NCBI RefSeq assembly: GCF_902150065.1 | Contig: NC_043986.1 | Span: 9,333,390 to 9,397,389, forward strand | DNA: 64,000 bases | Reading direction: 5' to 3' | Source of the DNA: Myripristis murdjan | Lineage: Eukaryota > Chordata > Actinopteri > Holocentriformes > Holocentridae | Shown: piece by piece, positions 21,692 through 31,985 of the stretch | How the letters are laid out: each line of letters begins with the position of its first letter | How positions within the stretch are numbered: position 1 is the stretch's first letter | Position numbers and translations under genes: made by a program | Notes under the pieces: model-generated | Database searches by the model: none | What the model saw: only the letters and a program-made list of their open reading frames with translations | Told to the model about the DNA's origin: nothing

Positions 21692-21782
21692 CTCTAGATC
21701 ACAGTAATCCCATTGAATCTCTTAAAAACATTACTTAAGAAAGTATTTGAAAACGTGCTAATTTTTTATTTCACACCATAGG

Positions 21783-21901
21783 AAGCCCTGCTAAAAACAA
21801 GGCATCAAAAAATTAGTTGATACTCATAATGCTCCTCTCCACGGAAATCTTTAGTAAAAGGCGAAAGATTTATACGATCTGAAGAGAAACAAGAGTGAAC
21901 T
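21783..21901 (-). ncRNA. U5 snRNA gene copy U5-14
   Basis: Normal except for the hairpin GCCTTGTTTTTAGCAGGGC, which holds one wobble and one weak pair. PSE 21934-21955 intact; SPH site 22104-22121. Confidence 0.94.
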
Positions 21902-22103
21902 GCTTCAGAGAGGAACGAGGATCCAGCCCCTTTCTCCGTCTTAACATCCTCGGTGTCGGTTTATAAACCAACTTTCTGAACTGACACCACTTCATCCAGC
22001 TCATCAGGAGGACAGATCAAGACTTAAAGTGACTCTAAAACAGGAGCACTGGACAGAAAGGGTTAAAGCAGAGAAAAAAGAAAAAAGCTGTGACCCATTG
22101 CTC

Positions 22104-22121
22104 TCGTTGCATTATGGGAAA
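22104..22121 (-). promoter_or_regulatory. SPH/ZNF143-type distal site of U5-14
   Basis: TTTTCCCATAATGCAACG on the gene strand with the reverse of GGCGTGG beside it; about 205 bp upstream. Confidence 0.75.
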
Positions 22122-22137
22122 AGCGTGACCACGCCTC

Positions 22138-22507
22138 TGCTTTTCAAAAAAATATTTTCTCCTTTATAAAACCTGCAGCTACATTGGACTAAAAATGTCA
22201 GAAAAAAACACTAACAAATGCTTACTTCTCTGTTCTCCTGATACCTGCCCTGGTAATTTGCCTAAAAAAAGTTATGTTAAAAAAAAGGAAAGGGCCTGTT
22301 TCATTTCAACATAAATCACAACACATCCCTCTTTTGTTTGCCAAAAGAATGAGCTGGGACACTAAATTAAAGGTAGTCAAGACATTTTTCTCTGCAAGTG
22401 TATCTCAAGTTAAAACGCAAAGACAATGTAACCACTGAAAGGCTACATTATGTTTGTATTTTCATCAAACATAAGAACCACTTCACATTCACTTTCCACA
22501 ACTTTGA
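22138..22507. repeat. U5 spacer between U5-14 and U5-15
   Basis: The block GGGCCTGTTTCATTTCAAC also occurs at 41524-41545. The rest is the standard spacer. No gene seen. Confidence 0.6.
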
Positions 22508-22626
22508 AGGCCCCACTAAAAGCAGGGCATCAAAAAATTAGTTAATACTCATAATGCTCCTCTCCACGGAAATCTTTAGTAAAAGGCGAAAGATTTATAC
22601 GATCTGAAGAGAAACAAGAGTGAACT
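22508..22626 (-). ncRNA. U5 snRNA gene copy U5-15
   Basis: RNA close to the norm. PSE 22659-22680 intact. Upstream of the PSE about 90 bp is deleted, so the SPH site (22736-22753) lies only 110 bp from the start. A LINE fragment follows directly. Confidence 0.93.
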
Positions 22627-22735
22627 GCCTCAGAGAGGAACAAGGATCCAGCCCCTTTCCCCGTCTTAACATCCTCGGTGTCGGTTTGTAAAACGACTTT
22701 CTGAACTGACAAAAAAAGCTGTTACCCATTGCTCT

Positions 22736-22753
22736 CGTTGCATTATGGGAAAA
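22736..22753 (-). promoter_or_regulatory. SPH/ZNF143-type distal site of U5-15
   Basis: TTTTCCCATAATGCAACG, unusually near its gene. Confidence 0.7.
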
Positions 22754-22760
22754 GCGTGAC

Positions 22761-23118
22761 CAGGTGTGGTAGTGGGGAGCCGATGAACCACTGTGCAGTC
22801 TTGATGACCCGCTGCAGCTGTTTCCTCTCGGTGCAGCTGGTGTACCACACCGTACATCCATAGGTCAGGACACACTCTATTGTGCAGTGGTAGAAGTTCC
22901 TCAGCAGAGGTGGAGAGAGTTTATTCCTCCTCAGCGTTCTCAGAAAAAAGAGTCGCTGCTGGGCCTTTTTGATAATGTGAGTGGTGTTCACAGTCCAGCC
23001 CAGGTCCTCTGAGATGTGCGGTCCGAGAAACGTGAAGTTTGTGACACGCTCTACCACCTCCCCATTGATGCTCAGGCCTGAGTGCAGTGTGGTCCTTGAC
23101 TTCTGGAAGTCTAGGATG
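22761..23118 (-). mobile_element. LINE (Jockey/L2-like) reverse transcriptase fragment
   Basis: An open minus-strand frame includes SINGEVVERVTNFTFLG, HISEDLGWTVNTTHI, KKAQQRLFFLRTLR and VLTYGCTVWY, the thumb and following region of fish non-LTR reverse transcriptases. The frame has no stop over the fragment but both ends are cut. It inserts between an SPH site and the spacer. Confidence 0.8.
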
Positions 23119-23395
23119 ATTTCTGCTTCCAGCCGAGTCTACTGAATTCATCAGTATTTATGGTTCATTTAGCAAATTATCATGTAAACCTCTATTTAGC
23201 TTATTATGGGTAACCAGCAATGATATGAAGCAAATATTTCAACTTAACATAAAACAAAAAATACTATGTTTCTCCATTTCCCACTGTGTTATCATTAGAG
23301 TTTAATCTTTAACACTTGCATAGGTTATGGTAACCCAACATACCTTTATAGTGACATCATAAACAACGTCTTAGTTTTGTCTTTCACATCACTAG
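23119..23395. repeat. U5 spacer 3' of U5-16
   Basis: The GTCTACTGAATTCATCAG block also lies at 60825 and 61895. No gene seen. Confidence 0.6.
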
Positions 23396-23514
23396 AAGCC
23401 CCGTTAAACACAGGGCATCCAAAAATTAATTGAAACTCATAACGTTCCTCTCCACGGAAATCTTTAGTAAAAGGCGAAAGATTTATACGATCTGAAGAAA
23501 AACAAGAGTGAACT
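23396..23514 (-). ncRNA. U5 snRNA gene copy U5-16
   Basis: The Sm site is AATTTTTGGATG, with five T's. The 5' part reads TTGTTTTTCTTCAG, which weakens the outer stem. The PSE at 23547-23568 has two changes (CACTGAGG, AAGGCGG). SPH site 23692-23708. It may be less active. Confidence 0.9.
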
Positions 23515-23691
23515 GCCTTAAAGAGGAACGAGGATCCAGCCCCTTTCTCCGCCTTAACATCCTCAGTGTCGGTTTAGAAATCGACTTTCTGAACTGACAC
23601 CACTTCATCCATTTCATCAGGAGGACAGATCAAGACTTAAAGCGCGAGCACTGGACAGAAATGACTATGGCAGGAAAAAAAACAACTGCAC

Positions 23692-23708
23692 ATTGCATTA
23701 TGGGTAAA
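23692..23708 (-). promoter_or_regulatory. SPH/ZNF143-type distal site of U5-16
   Basis: TTTACCCATAATGCAATG on the gene strand, 180 bp upstream. Confidence 0.65.
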
Positions 23709-23858
23709 TTGTGACCACGCCTCTGCTTTTCTAAAGTTTTTTCTCCTGTATAATACCTGCCATCGAGATTCCAAACAGTTTCCAAAGAAACTGTTGCAAC
23801 ATCATCGTGCCTGATGTCTTGTTTATGTGACAGCAAACAGCTTCTCATTGATCTGTTG

Positions 23859-25087
23859 CAGGGATGCAGCGGTATACCATAAAACGGTGTATCGCAGTAT
23901 CAAATGGCCACGGTATTGATACCGTAAGATTTCCGTACCCACAGTGTTTTCATTTTTATATGCGCAGCCGCATATTATATGCAGCAGAGTGCAGCTCCAC
24001 TTGCATGGGTCGCTAGAGTGGCTAGACTCACGTTGTGATCATTTGGAGAAGCCCCCCTGACTGAGTGACTGCAGCCAGCCCTGCACTGTGCAGCACGACC
24101 AGTTGTGACAAAATCAAACCATATCTGACTAAAAATAGGCCTGATCGCAGTCAATAAACATTCATTCATACTTTTCCCACATTTAGTGGCTAAAACAGCA
24201 GAAACCCGTTTTACATACAAAAACGCCTAATGTAAAGATCACATAATTTACCAGGTCACAATTTTCACCACAGCAGCTGTTTTGATTTGATTGGCGTTTC
24301 TTACCTGTTTGCTGGGGGGGAGGGGACGCATCCATTGATCCCATTGGCTGTCCAGGTTACACCCACCCATTAAAAAAAAAGAAGACAAAAAAAGTAGTCC
24401 ATCCATGATTCTGAAGATCCACATGGCATGAAGAGGAGAGCCAAGACATGGCAGAGGCTGAGGAAAATCAGTTGCCAGAACCAGCTCTTTATCCAGCAGC
24501 AAAGCGGCTTCAGACGGCAGTATGGGAGTTTTTTGGCTACCCAAAACAAACAGACGGTTCCATTCAAGATGATGGGGAACCAGCATGCAAGTTGTGTCAG
24601 AGGAAAGTTGCTGCCAGAGGAGCAAACACTTGTAACTTGTCCAGTCACCTCCGGGAACGACACCCACCCGAATATGCAAAGTTTGCAAAAGCCAAGGTAG
24701 GATGGTGAACCGAAATCCAGTGTTGTTTGATTGTATTTCATTCTAAAGAGCGGATGAACAAGTTGTCATCACATCGCAACGAAACATAATTCTCCATACA
24801 ACGGTGTTCAAAACAGTAGATATACAAGCTGTCATCTCCACGCAACGCGATGCTTTGTTCATTTATAGATCTGAGGCGCATAGCAATGACAACATGTGAG
24901 ATGATGTGACACCGTCCGCTATATAAGCCATTTGACAATATTGAAAAAAACTTTTGTGACTGAAATATAAATTAATGAATATGTGTATATATAGTCATTC
25001 ATTTTTTTAATACCTTGAATACTATCATACCGTGGTATTTTGATGATACCGTACCGTACTGTAAAATTCCATACCGTTGCATCCCTA
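23859..25087 (+). mobile_element. hAT transposon with BED-finger exon, 1,229 bp
   Basis: Ends CAGGGATGCAGCGGTATAC and GTTGCATCCCTA are inverted. The 8-bp flanks ATCTGTTG (23851-23858) and ATCTATAA (25088-25095) are decayed copies of ATCTGTAG, seen as an empty site in related spacers (60587-60594, reverse). Only the first coding exon remains (24448-24708); the catalytic exon is deleted, so it would need a transposase from elsewhere. Confidence 0.85.
24448..24708 (+). CDS. BED zinc finger exon of a hAT transposase
   Basis: An 86-residue frame starts MAEAEENQLPEPALYP. A BED finger follows: VWEFFGYPKQ, then CKLCQRKVAARG and NLSSHLRERHPPEY, giving C-x2-C and H-x4-H at about residues 47, 50, 69 and 74. 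BED fingers bind transposon ends. The frame runs into AAGGTAGGA, a splice-donor-like site at about 24694, so this is probably exon 1 of a larger protein whose other exons are missing here. Confidence 0.7.
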   Translation: MAEAEENQLPEPALYPAAKRLQTAVWEFFGYPKQTDGSIQDDGEPACKLCQRKVAARGANTCNLSSHLRERHPPEYAKFAKAKVGW

Positions 25088-25590
25088 ATCTATAAGCTGC
25101 AAATTGATTGATTTAAATCGTGTTCACCTCTCTGTCTTAGTTCTCAGTGGGTGAAGTTTGAATTGATATTTAAATGAAATGTTTGCTTTCGCCAAGTTTT
25201 CGTTTTGTTTTATTTTGAATTAAACATTTCTGAAGTGAATCACAACAGCAGAGGCCTGTATCACGAAGCGGGATTAAGGGGTTAGCGAGATAACTTCAGG
25301 CTCAACTCCGGATTTTCTGTATCACAAAGCTGGTTCACCTCTGATCGGGATAGAAAACCTGTCCTAATCCTATCCTGAAAGCTAGCCTGCTCCGGGGCAG
25401 CCTAACTTTCAGGATAGGATTGAATCCTACATAAAGCACCACCCCCTGGCCAGTCAGCTGTTTGCCAAACTGTGGCCTGTCCAATCATTGAGGATCCCGG
25501 AGAGCATTACAGCGTGAAAGGATTTTCCTTGACCGATCAAACCCGTTAGATTTTGCTGACGACTCTCTGTATGAGAGAAAGGATGTAATG

Positions 25591-26642
25591 CAGGGGTCCC
25601 CAAACTTTTTCCTGTGAGGGCCACATAACTTTTCCCTTCTCTGATGGGGGGCCGGGGTCAGTTTGTAACAGAAAAAGTGCGATGATCGCAGGGGTGCCTA
25701 AACGTAAACATTGATTGTTTTCCAGAAAGCCACACATAACCAAATATTAATAACCCTTTCCGGGATCTTTACAGAAAAAAACTCAGGAAATAAATAATAA
25801 CACTATTAATGAAATAAATTACACTATTAATGAAATCAATAAAAATCAAATAACCCTCTCTGGGTTCTTCACAGAAAAAATAAAGTCAGGAAATAAATAG
25901 CACTATTTGTGAAATAAATAATAACCAAATAACCCTCTCTGGGTTCTTCACAGAAAAAAAAGTCCATGGAACATTAACTTTCTGTTGTGCCGTGCACAGT
26001 CTTAACAGGTAAAAGTTCAGCTTAGTTGTCAGAGCAGAATCTCTTACTTAAATGCAGGGACGGTTTTTGCTATGGGCAGTGTGGGCAACCGCCCAGGGCG
26101 CAATCTACTTGGGGGCGCATGAGAAAAAAAAAATCGGCAGTTTTCTAGACTACTGTATTGACCCGCACATGCCATCAGTACCATCAGTTGGCATCAGGCA
26201 GGCCGGCGGGCCGGCCGCGGCACCGACCGGTACCGCGCCCACCCGGTCTGGTCTGCCGGATCTGACAGGTGAGCGGCTTAATGGCGGCCAGTGCCGGCTC
26301 GCCTGATGCCGACTGATGCTGCCCCGGTGCTGCGCCCGACTGGTGCCGTGGGAGCGGGGGGGTTGGAGTAGTAACATGAAAGGGCGCAAGCCAGTAATTT
26401 CGCCTAGAGCAGAAACATAGGCAGAACCGCCACTGCTTAAATGACTCATATGAGCAGTCTCTCAAAGTTCTTGTGTTCCTTCCTTATAATCCTTTTGTAA
26501 GTTCCAGTAGGCTTGTCACGTTCTATGCGTGTATTAGTCTCGATCGTGTGGACAGACTGAAAAAAAAAATCATAATGCGTCTCTGGTATTGTTCAGGGGG
26601 CCGGGCCTAATGTGGAGGCGGGCCGTAGTTTGGGGACCACTG
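25591..26642. mobile_element. hAT element inserted in the Harbinger
   Basis: Ends CAGGGGTCCCCAAAC and GTTTGGGGACCACTG, flanked by perfect 8-bp copies of ATGTAATG (25583-25590, 26643-26650). Inside are repeated segments around AATAACCCTCTCTGGGTTC (25850 and 25930). It is itself split by a third element at 26055. Confidence 0.88.
26055..26435. mobile_element. Innermost hAT element, 381 bp
   Basis: Starts CAGGGACGGTTTTTGC and ends GCAGAACCGCCACTG, flanked by perfect CTTAAATG copies (26047-26054, 26436-26443). It contains a GC-rich stretch, GGTCTGCCGGATCTGACAGG, nearly identical to 16085-16110 in the ZMYM-type hAT, so it may be its non-autonomous relative. Confidence 0.88.
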
Positions 26643-26902
26643 ATGTAATGTAATGTATGTAATGTGAAGCAGCACTTCAGCCTGGCTAACAGCTGCCTGT
26701 TATACACAGCTGACACTCTGTAGGAGAGGAAAACACACGAGAGATCATTAAAGGAAATTTGATAATCAAAAGTATTTTTATAGGCATTTCACAACATTTT
26801 AGGGACATTTAAAATGGCACAATTAATTAGCTCTAAATATTTTTGGGGGGCAAATTATTCCTGTGCTGAGGGGATACACATGGGGGATTTCAATTATACC
26901 GG

Positions 26903-27151
26903 TCATACACGCAGCATATCTGTGCAGTGCAGTGCATGGCTTTCAGCGTCAGATGTGGACTTGAGCCACTGATGTGTAATTTGAGCATTTATGCAGTCAG
27001 CAATTCGTTGCCAAGCATCCTGCCTTCTCTTCGCGGCAGCCACGATGTTCGATTTACTATGTAAATTTTGTTTTTCCACCTCATACTTTTCCAGTATAAC
27101 ACGCTGCACCTCCGCCGTGAAATACGCTGTGCGTTTTTCCTCGTGGCTCAT
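26903..27151 (-). CDS. Myb/SANT-like protein of a Harbinger element
   Basis: An 82-residue open frame starts at an ATG with MSHEEKRTAYFTAEVQ. The residues F11, W48 and the run NIVAAAKRRQDAWQRIADC fit a Myb/SANT-like DNA-binding domain of the kind that accompanies Harbinger transposases and brings them to the ends. The usual protein is 150-300 residues, so only the domain is left. A broken relative is at 54101-54259. Confidence 0.65.
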   Translation of the reverse strand: MSHEEKRTAYFTAEVQRVILEKYEVEKQNLHSKSNIVAAAKRRQDAWQRIADCINAQITHQWLKSTSDAESHALHCTDMLRV

Positions 27152-27406
27152 GTTTGTGATTGGTCTGCTGCCTCAGAACCCACCCCTTATACGTGCGTGT
27201 TCACGGCTCCTGATGAGGCAAACCTGGATCGAGTGAGCGAGTTGATAACCAGCGTCGTGATACCGCTTATCCCTTATCACCATGATCTCGATTAGTGTAT
27301 CCTGATAGGTCTGGCTAATCCAGCGAAAACTAAGCTTGCTTCGTGATACAGGCCTCAGGTCTTATGTGGAAGAGCAAAATGTTTGAAAAGCACAAGCGTG
27401 GTCACA

Positions 27407-27425
27407 CTTTTCCCATAATGCAATG
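27407..27425 (+). promoter_or_regulatory. SPH/ZNF143-type distal site of U5-17
   Basis: TTTTCCCATAATGCAATGAG with CAAGCGTGGTCACAC before it; 202 bp upstream. Confidence 0.7.
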
Positions 27426-27626
27426 AGAGCAATGGGTAGCATTTTTTTTTTTATTATTGTTTTTTTTCTGCCTTAGTCATTTCTGTCCAGTGTTCGCGCT
27501 TTAAGTCTTGATCTGCCCTCCTGATGAGATGGATGAAGTGGTGTCACTTCAGAAAGTTGGTTTATAAACCGACACCGAGGATGTTAAGACGGAGAAAGGG
27601 GCTGGATCCTCATTCCTTTCTGAGGC

Positions 27627-27746
27627 AGTTCACTCTTGTTTCTCTTCAAATCGTATAAATCTTTCGCCTTTTACTAAAGATTTCCGTGGAGAGGAGCATC
27701 ATGAGTTTCAACTAATTTTTTGATACCCTGCTGCTCAGCAGGGCTT
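27627..27746 (+). ncRNA. U5 snRNA gene copy U5-17
   Basis: Long-hairpin form as U5-6 and U5-11, with GATACCC after the Sm site and CTTCAAATCG in the internal loop. PSE 27573-27594 intact. A 3' box-like GTTGTGTAAATAAAAGC starts at 27752. The promoter was assembled next to the Harbinger without visible loss. Confidence 0.94.
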
Positions 27747-28115
27747 CTAATGTTGTGTAAATAAAAGCAAAAGTGGTAGTTATTAAGTTCATAAATGACT
27801 TAAAAAACAAACACATGCTCACAGTTTACTCTGAATGCTTGTGGGGCTTTCAAGAAGTAAGCATTTGTTAGTGTGTTTTCTTTAGTTTACAGCTCTATCA
27901 TCACAAACTGTTTAGGTTCAACACAGTGGAAACTGTGTAAAGAAGAAGATATCGTTTAGTGTATTATCTCAGCTCGTTCCTGTGGTGATTTGTTAAATCA
28001 TGCTCACCTCTCTCTCTTTTTCTAGAAATGGGGGAAGTTGTAATTTAGATGGAAATTAAATTAAATTTTTAATTTTTAAGTGCAATGCAACTGCAGGTAT
28101 TATAAAGGAGAAAAG

Positions 28116-28148
<33 letters not shown>

Positions 28149-28164
28149 CAGAGGCGTGGTCACA
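27747..28164. repeat. U5 spacer module with conserved block
   Basis: The stretch 27850-28050 (AAGCATTTGTTAGTGTGTTTTC to TCACCTCTCT) recurs at 32012, 38360, 43440, 56215 and, inverted, at 50000, 58650 and 62780. T-run at 28120-28141. No gene seen. Confidence 0.65.
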
Positions 28165-28183
28165 CTTTTCCCATAATGCAACG
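28165..28183 (+). promoter_or_regulatory. SPH/ZNF143-type distal site upstream of U5-18
   Basis: TTTTCCCATAATGCAACGAG with GAGGCGTGGTCACAC before it. About 350 bp of foreign DNA separates it from the U5-18 PSE. Confidence 0.7.
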
Positions 28184-28255
28184 AGAGCAATGGGTCAGTT
28201 TTTTAATTTTTCTGCTTTAATCCTTTATGTCCAGTGCTCCTGTTTTAAAGTCACT

Positions 28256-28600
28256 TAAACGGTCTGTCTCAATCGAAGGGTTAGATGACTACTAGGTCGC
28301 AGCCTATGGTCCCTATGTAGGAGGCGTACGACGTAGGTGCCGATATCAGGTTTACCGGAATTGAAAGTTTAGTGAATTGGGACGGTGTAGCCTGCGGAGG
28401 ATTCCTACGTCATTATTATCGAGGCTTCCCGAAGGGCATTCGAGTGATGCAGCGTAAAATGCCGAAGTAGGTTTCGGAGGTGTGTCAGTGAACACCTGTG
28501 CATGAAACAAAACGATAAGCAGCTTCAGTGCTCTCAAGATGGACAACATTGATTCTATAGTTTTATGTATTTCATTTTATTTTGTCTTCGTGAAGATGTT
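28256..28600. mobile_element. Unclassified inserted sequence in the U5-18 promoter
   Basis: The left edge follows CACTTAA, where the array norm has CACTTTAAGTCTTG. The insert is GC-richer than its surroundings (GGTCTGTCTCAATCG onward). The right edge returns to the promoter block TTTTTCTGCCTTAGTC, which is partly duplicated. No inverted ends found. Confidence 0.45.
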
Positions 28601-28754
28601 TTTTTCTGCCTTAGTCATTTCTGTCCAGTGCTCGTGTTTTAACACTGTATCTGCCATCAGGATGAGATAAATGAATTCAGAAAGTTGGTTTATAAACCGA
28701 CACCGAGGATGTTAAGACGGAGAAAGGGGCTGGATCCTCGTTCCTCTCTGAAGC

Positions 28755-28872
28755 AGTTCACTCTTGTTTCTCTTCAGATCGTATAAATCTTTCGCCTTTT
28801 ACTAAAGATTTCCGTGGGGAGGAGCATTATGAGTATTACTAATTTTTTGATGCCCTGCATTCAGTGGGGCTT
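28755..28872 (+). ncRNA. U5 snRNA gene copy U5-18
   Basis: 118 bp: GAGTATTACTAATTTTTTG lacks one base before the Sm site. Outer stem reads GTGGGGAGG. PSE 28701-28722 intact. First member of a trio module with the deleted copy at 29493 and U5-19. Confidence 0.92.
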
Positions 28873-29492
28873 CCAGTCTTGTGCAAAATAAAATTAATAA
28901 ATTAGTAAACACACTGGTACATAACAATTTAGCAGTTTGAATGAGATTACCATAATCTAAAGAGATTTTACAGACCAACTTTCAAAGATGATATGGTAGA
29001 AAATTGAGAAACAAACATTATATTATAATTTTTAGTAGTTAAAGTAAGTTAAAGTATTTTCTTCCTATCATTGCTAATTACCCATAATCTGATGTTGTGG
29101 ATAAAAAAGACATTAGTCTGTATCTTTTCATGAAATTAAGTGAGATTACCATGATTTCTCTGGATTACAACGATATAGAGAGATGTTACAGATCAAATTT
29201 CAACGATGATACGGAGGAAAATGGAGAAAACAAACGTATTATTGTATCTTTTTTAAGTTGAAGTATTTGCTTCCTATCATTGCTGATTACCTGTAATAAG
29301 CTTCACTTTCACTTAACTTGATTCACAACCTAACACTCTGCTCTTTTGTTCGCCACAAGAATGAACAGGATGACTAAATTAAAGGGACTCAAGACATGTT
29401 TATCTCTGAACTGTGTTAAATTGCAGCATCTTAGAAAGCACACAGAACAGGCATTAAACAGTTAAACTGTGCTTTTATTTTCACATAACTAG
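28873..29492. repeat. Convergent spacer of the trio module
   Basis: Same blocks and order as 1009-1556. No gene seen. Confidence 0.65.
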
Positions 29493-29532
29493 AAACCCTG
29501 CTGAATGCAGGGCATCAAAAATGAGTTGAAAC
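29493..29532 (-). pseudogene. Deleted U5 copy (class A)
   Basis: 3' hairpin and five-T Sm site, then the shared junction TTGAAACGCGTCCTGACGG. An SPH site survives at 29669-29685. Confidence 0.85.
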
Positions 29533-29872
29533 GCGTCCTGACGGCAGATCAAGTCTTAAAGTGACACTAAAACATGAGCACTGGACAGAAATGATTCAAG
29601 CTGCGGAAGCAAAAAAAAGAAAAAAAATTATAATTTAAAAACAAAAAAACTGTGACCCATTGCTCTCGTTGCATTATGGGAAAAGTGTCCTAAATAGCAA
29701 TCATATGAACAAAAAAAACAAAAATAATACTGCTTATTTCTCCATTTCCCACTGTATCATCATTAGAATTTAATTTATGAACATTCAGTAAGTCACAGCA
29801 ATCCCAATCAGTGTGAAACCTAATTTCATAGTGAGCTGTTTATTAAGTTTTTTTTTTTGGGTACAATATTGG
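29533..29872. repeat. Spacer between deleted copy and U5-19
   Basis: Leftover U5 promoter with SPH site, then 3' flank of U5-19. At 29837 it shows GAGCTGTTTATTAAG without the hAT-like end seen at 171 and 1875, the empty state. Confidence 0.6.
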
Positions 29873-29992
29873 AAGCCCCACTAAATGCAGGGCATGAAAA
29901 AAAATTGCTAATACTCATAATACTCCTCTCCACGGAAATCTTTAGTAAAAGGCGAAAGATTTATACGATCTGAAGAGAAACAAGAGTAAACT
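29873..29992 (-). ncRNA. U5 snRNA gene copy U5-19
   Basis: The Sm site is changed to AATTTTTTTTCATG (eight T's then C), the 3' arm reads GAGTATTAGC, and the 5' end AGTTTACTC. PSE 30025-30046 intact. A PIF MITE sits 122 bp upstream and no SPH site is present. Sm assembly may be poor. Confidence 0.88.
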
Positions 29993-30113
29993 GCCTCAGA
30001 GAGGAACGAGGATCCAGCCCCTTTCTCCGTCTTAACATCCTCGGTGTCGGTTTGTGAAACGACTTTCTGAACTGACACCACTTCATTTATCTCATCAGAA
30101 GAGCTGATCAAGG

Positions 30114-30490
30114 TGCTTTTCCACTCACGCCTTTCGGTCGTTTTCCATTACAATTGAGTACCACCTCATCGTGGGTGGAGTCGTCATAGCAAGGCGGCCC
30201 CACCACCAAGCACAGAAAAGTCTCCACCTCTTCATTTGACCACGGTACCGGTTTGCTTGCCATTTTCCAACTTTGCCAACTTCAGCGATGATCAATGCGC
30301 ACAGTCGCTGTTGCCAGGTTTTTTTTTTTTTTTAAAAATGGCGGGTTTGGTTTTTGTGAAGGAGTCGCTGTTATGTGTCATGCCTGCCTGTCCAATCAGT
30401 GGCTTGCACTCCGTTTACGTCACATTTTTGGCTCGACTCAGCTCACTTGGAACCCCAGCCGAGTAGGTCCTACCACGTAATGGAAAACCT
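30114..30490. mobile_element. PIF/Harbinger MITE
   Basis: Same family as 48950-49186, 53294-53813 and 59833-60297. Starts TGCTTTTCCACTC and ends GTAATGGAAAACCT; the ends are worn. It carries, on the minus strand, the start of a Myb/SANT-like frame reading MASKPVPWSNEEVE, and a T-run at 30319-30333. Confidence 0.75.
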
Positions 30491-30542
30491 TACATTCATA
30501 CTGACATTATCAACTTCTTTATTTTGTTTATCATATCACTGG

Positions 30543-30611
30543 AAGCCCTGTTATACACAAGGCATCAATAAATTAGTTGATACTCAAAATGTTCCCCTCC
30601 ACGGAAATCTT
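30543..30611 (-). pseudogene. U5 copy with body replaced by a T-run
   Basis: The 3' hairpin through CCACGGAAATCT is kept. A run of 26 T's (30610-30635) then replaces the 5' half of the RNA and the PSE, and the upstream block TCAACTCTGAACTGACACC follows. The Sm site region reads ATCAATAAATT on the plus strand, so it too is damaged. Confidence 0.85.
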
Positions 30612-30716
30612 TTTTTTTTTTTTTTTTTTTTTTTTATAAATCAACTCTGAACTGACACCACTTCATCCATCTCATCCTGAGCTGACTAAGGCAGGAAAAA
30701 AACTACCCATTGCGCA

Positions 30717-30732
30717 TTGCATTATGGGTAAA
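30717..30732 (-). promoter_or_regulatory. SPH/ZNF143-type site of the broken U5 copy
   Basis: TTTACCCATAATGCAATG on the gene strand, kept though the gene is broken. Confidence 0.6.
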
Positions 30733-31214
30733 TTGTGACCACGCCTCTGCTTTTCAAAAGTCTTTTCTCCTCTATAATACCTGCCATTGGGTTTCCAAAC
30801 AGTTTCCAAAGAAACAGTTACAACATCAAGAATATTTATTTAGGCTATTTGACCTTTATTTTAACAGGCATAATAATTAAGAACGGGTTCTTAATTCATG
30901 AACCCTTCAATTTTCACTGAATTGGAAACTAACAGGCAGAGAAATCTGCTGCTGCAATTTGCTAAAGAAATTTAGGTTTAAAAAAAAAAAGGTGTAGAGG
31001 GCATGTTCAATTTCATCTTGAATTACAACTCAACACATCGCTCTCTCGTTGGCGACAGGAATGAACTGGGATCACACCTTAAAGACACTGAGGTCAATTT
31101 CCTCTGTAAAATGTTTTGACTGTTAAATTACAATAAACTGATAAAACAGGCTCTTAGAAACCTCTATTGCTTTTTTCAGGTAATTAGCAATGACAGGAAG
31201 CAAATACTCACTCA
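30733..31214. repeat. Spacer module, near copy of 20842-21300
   Basis: Almost base-for-base the same as the earlier copy up to GACAGGAAGCAAATACT, where it turns into unrelated sequence. Confidence 0.7.
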
Positions 31215-31985
31215 CTCACTTCATACTCAACACCAAAATGCAACACACCCTTTTCAGTCTGAGCAGGTTCAACCTTACGTTTTCCTGTGTGTATTGCAGT
31301 CATATTTTTTTTGACAGTTTACATAGTTACATATTGTAAAGCAAGTAGCAAAAGCCAATATTTCCCTCAAACAGCTCATCTTATGCCCAAATGTGCAGAT
31401 TCCTTCAATCAGCTCTACTGTACTGTAACACAGCTGACAACAGAATACAAAACACAGCTATCAGTTTGAACAAGGCTCTCCTGTGTGCTACACATTCAAA
31501 TGTGAACTTACAGTAAAGAATTGCATCCAAACTCAGAGAGACTTTTAAGTGAAATTTACTGTATTGATGGCAAAAACTGAAATACTGTGATTCACATACA
31601 GTATTACACAGGGGAAAAAAATGAAAAAGTTGAAAAAAAAATACAGAATACAATTTATAGGCCCCATTTTGTAGGTGCATACTGATTGATTGGTGAATGG
31701 TGATTTGTGGAAATGGTAGTGATGCAGGTGCACTAGTGACTTCACAGTGATGCAGGTCATTTCTATCAGCGATGAGCAGATGTTTTGCTTTTGACCACCA
31801 TAGTGACATCAGTGGAGTCAGGGCCATGTAAATGACACATGTGAAGTGTTGTACAAAAGAGGGTGAAAATGTGTGAATCCAATGAAAAGGCATGAACACA
31901 TTTGCAACAGAAAACTTGTGCTGTGGTTTGGAGGTGAAGATGACGACAAAGTGGATCCCAGTTTCATTATACTGGAAAAGCGATG
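31215..31985. other. Unrecognised insert
   Basis: About 770 bp between two array modules, not repeated in this window. A 164-residue minus-strand frame (31405-31899) has no recognisable domain and looks accidental. Probably a mobile element fragment. Confidence 0.4.

Larger units (their letters stand above)
25252..27356 (-). mobile_element. Harbinger transposon with CAG target duplication
   Basis: Ends AGGCCTGTATCACGAAGC and GCTTCGTGATACAGGCCT are perfect inverted repeats. Each side is flanked by CAG (25249-25251 and 27357-27359), and related spacers (49308-49318, reverse) show an empty ACAGCAGGTCT. A CWG target fits Harbinger elements known from zebrafish. It encodes a Myb-like frame at 26903-27151 on the minus strand. 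No transposase was found. A hAT of 1,052 bp is inserted at 25591. Confidence 0.85.

Noticed and set aside
20844-31000. Identical 61-residue frames at 20844 and 30735
   Set aside because: Product of a near-identical spacer duplication with no coding signs.
31405-31899. A 164-residue minus-strand frame
   Set aside because: Low complexity with Phe/Cys/His-rich stretches; no domain seen, and no second copy to compare.
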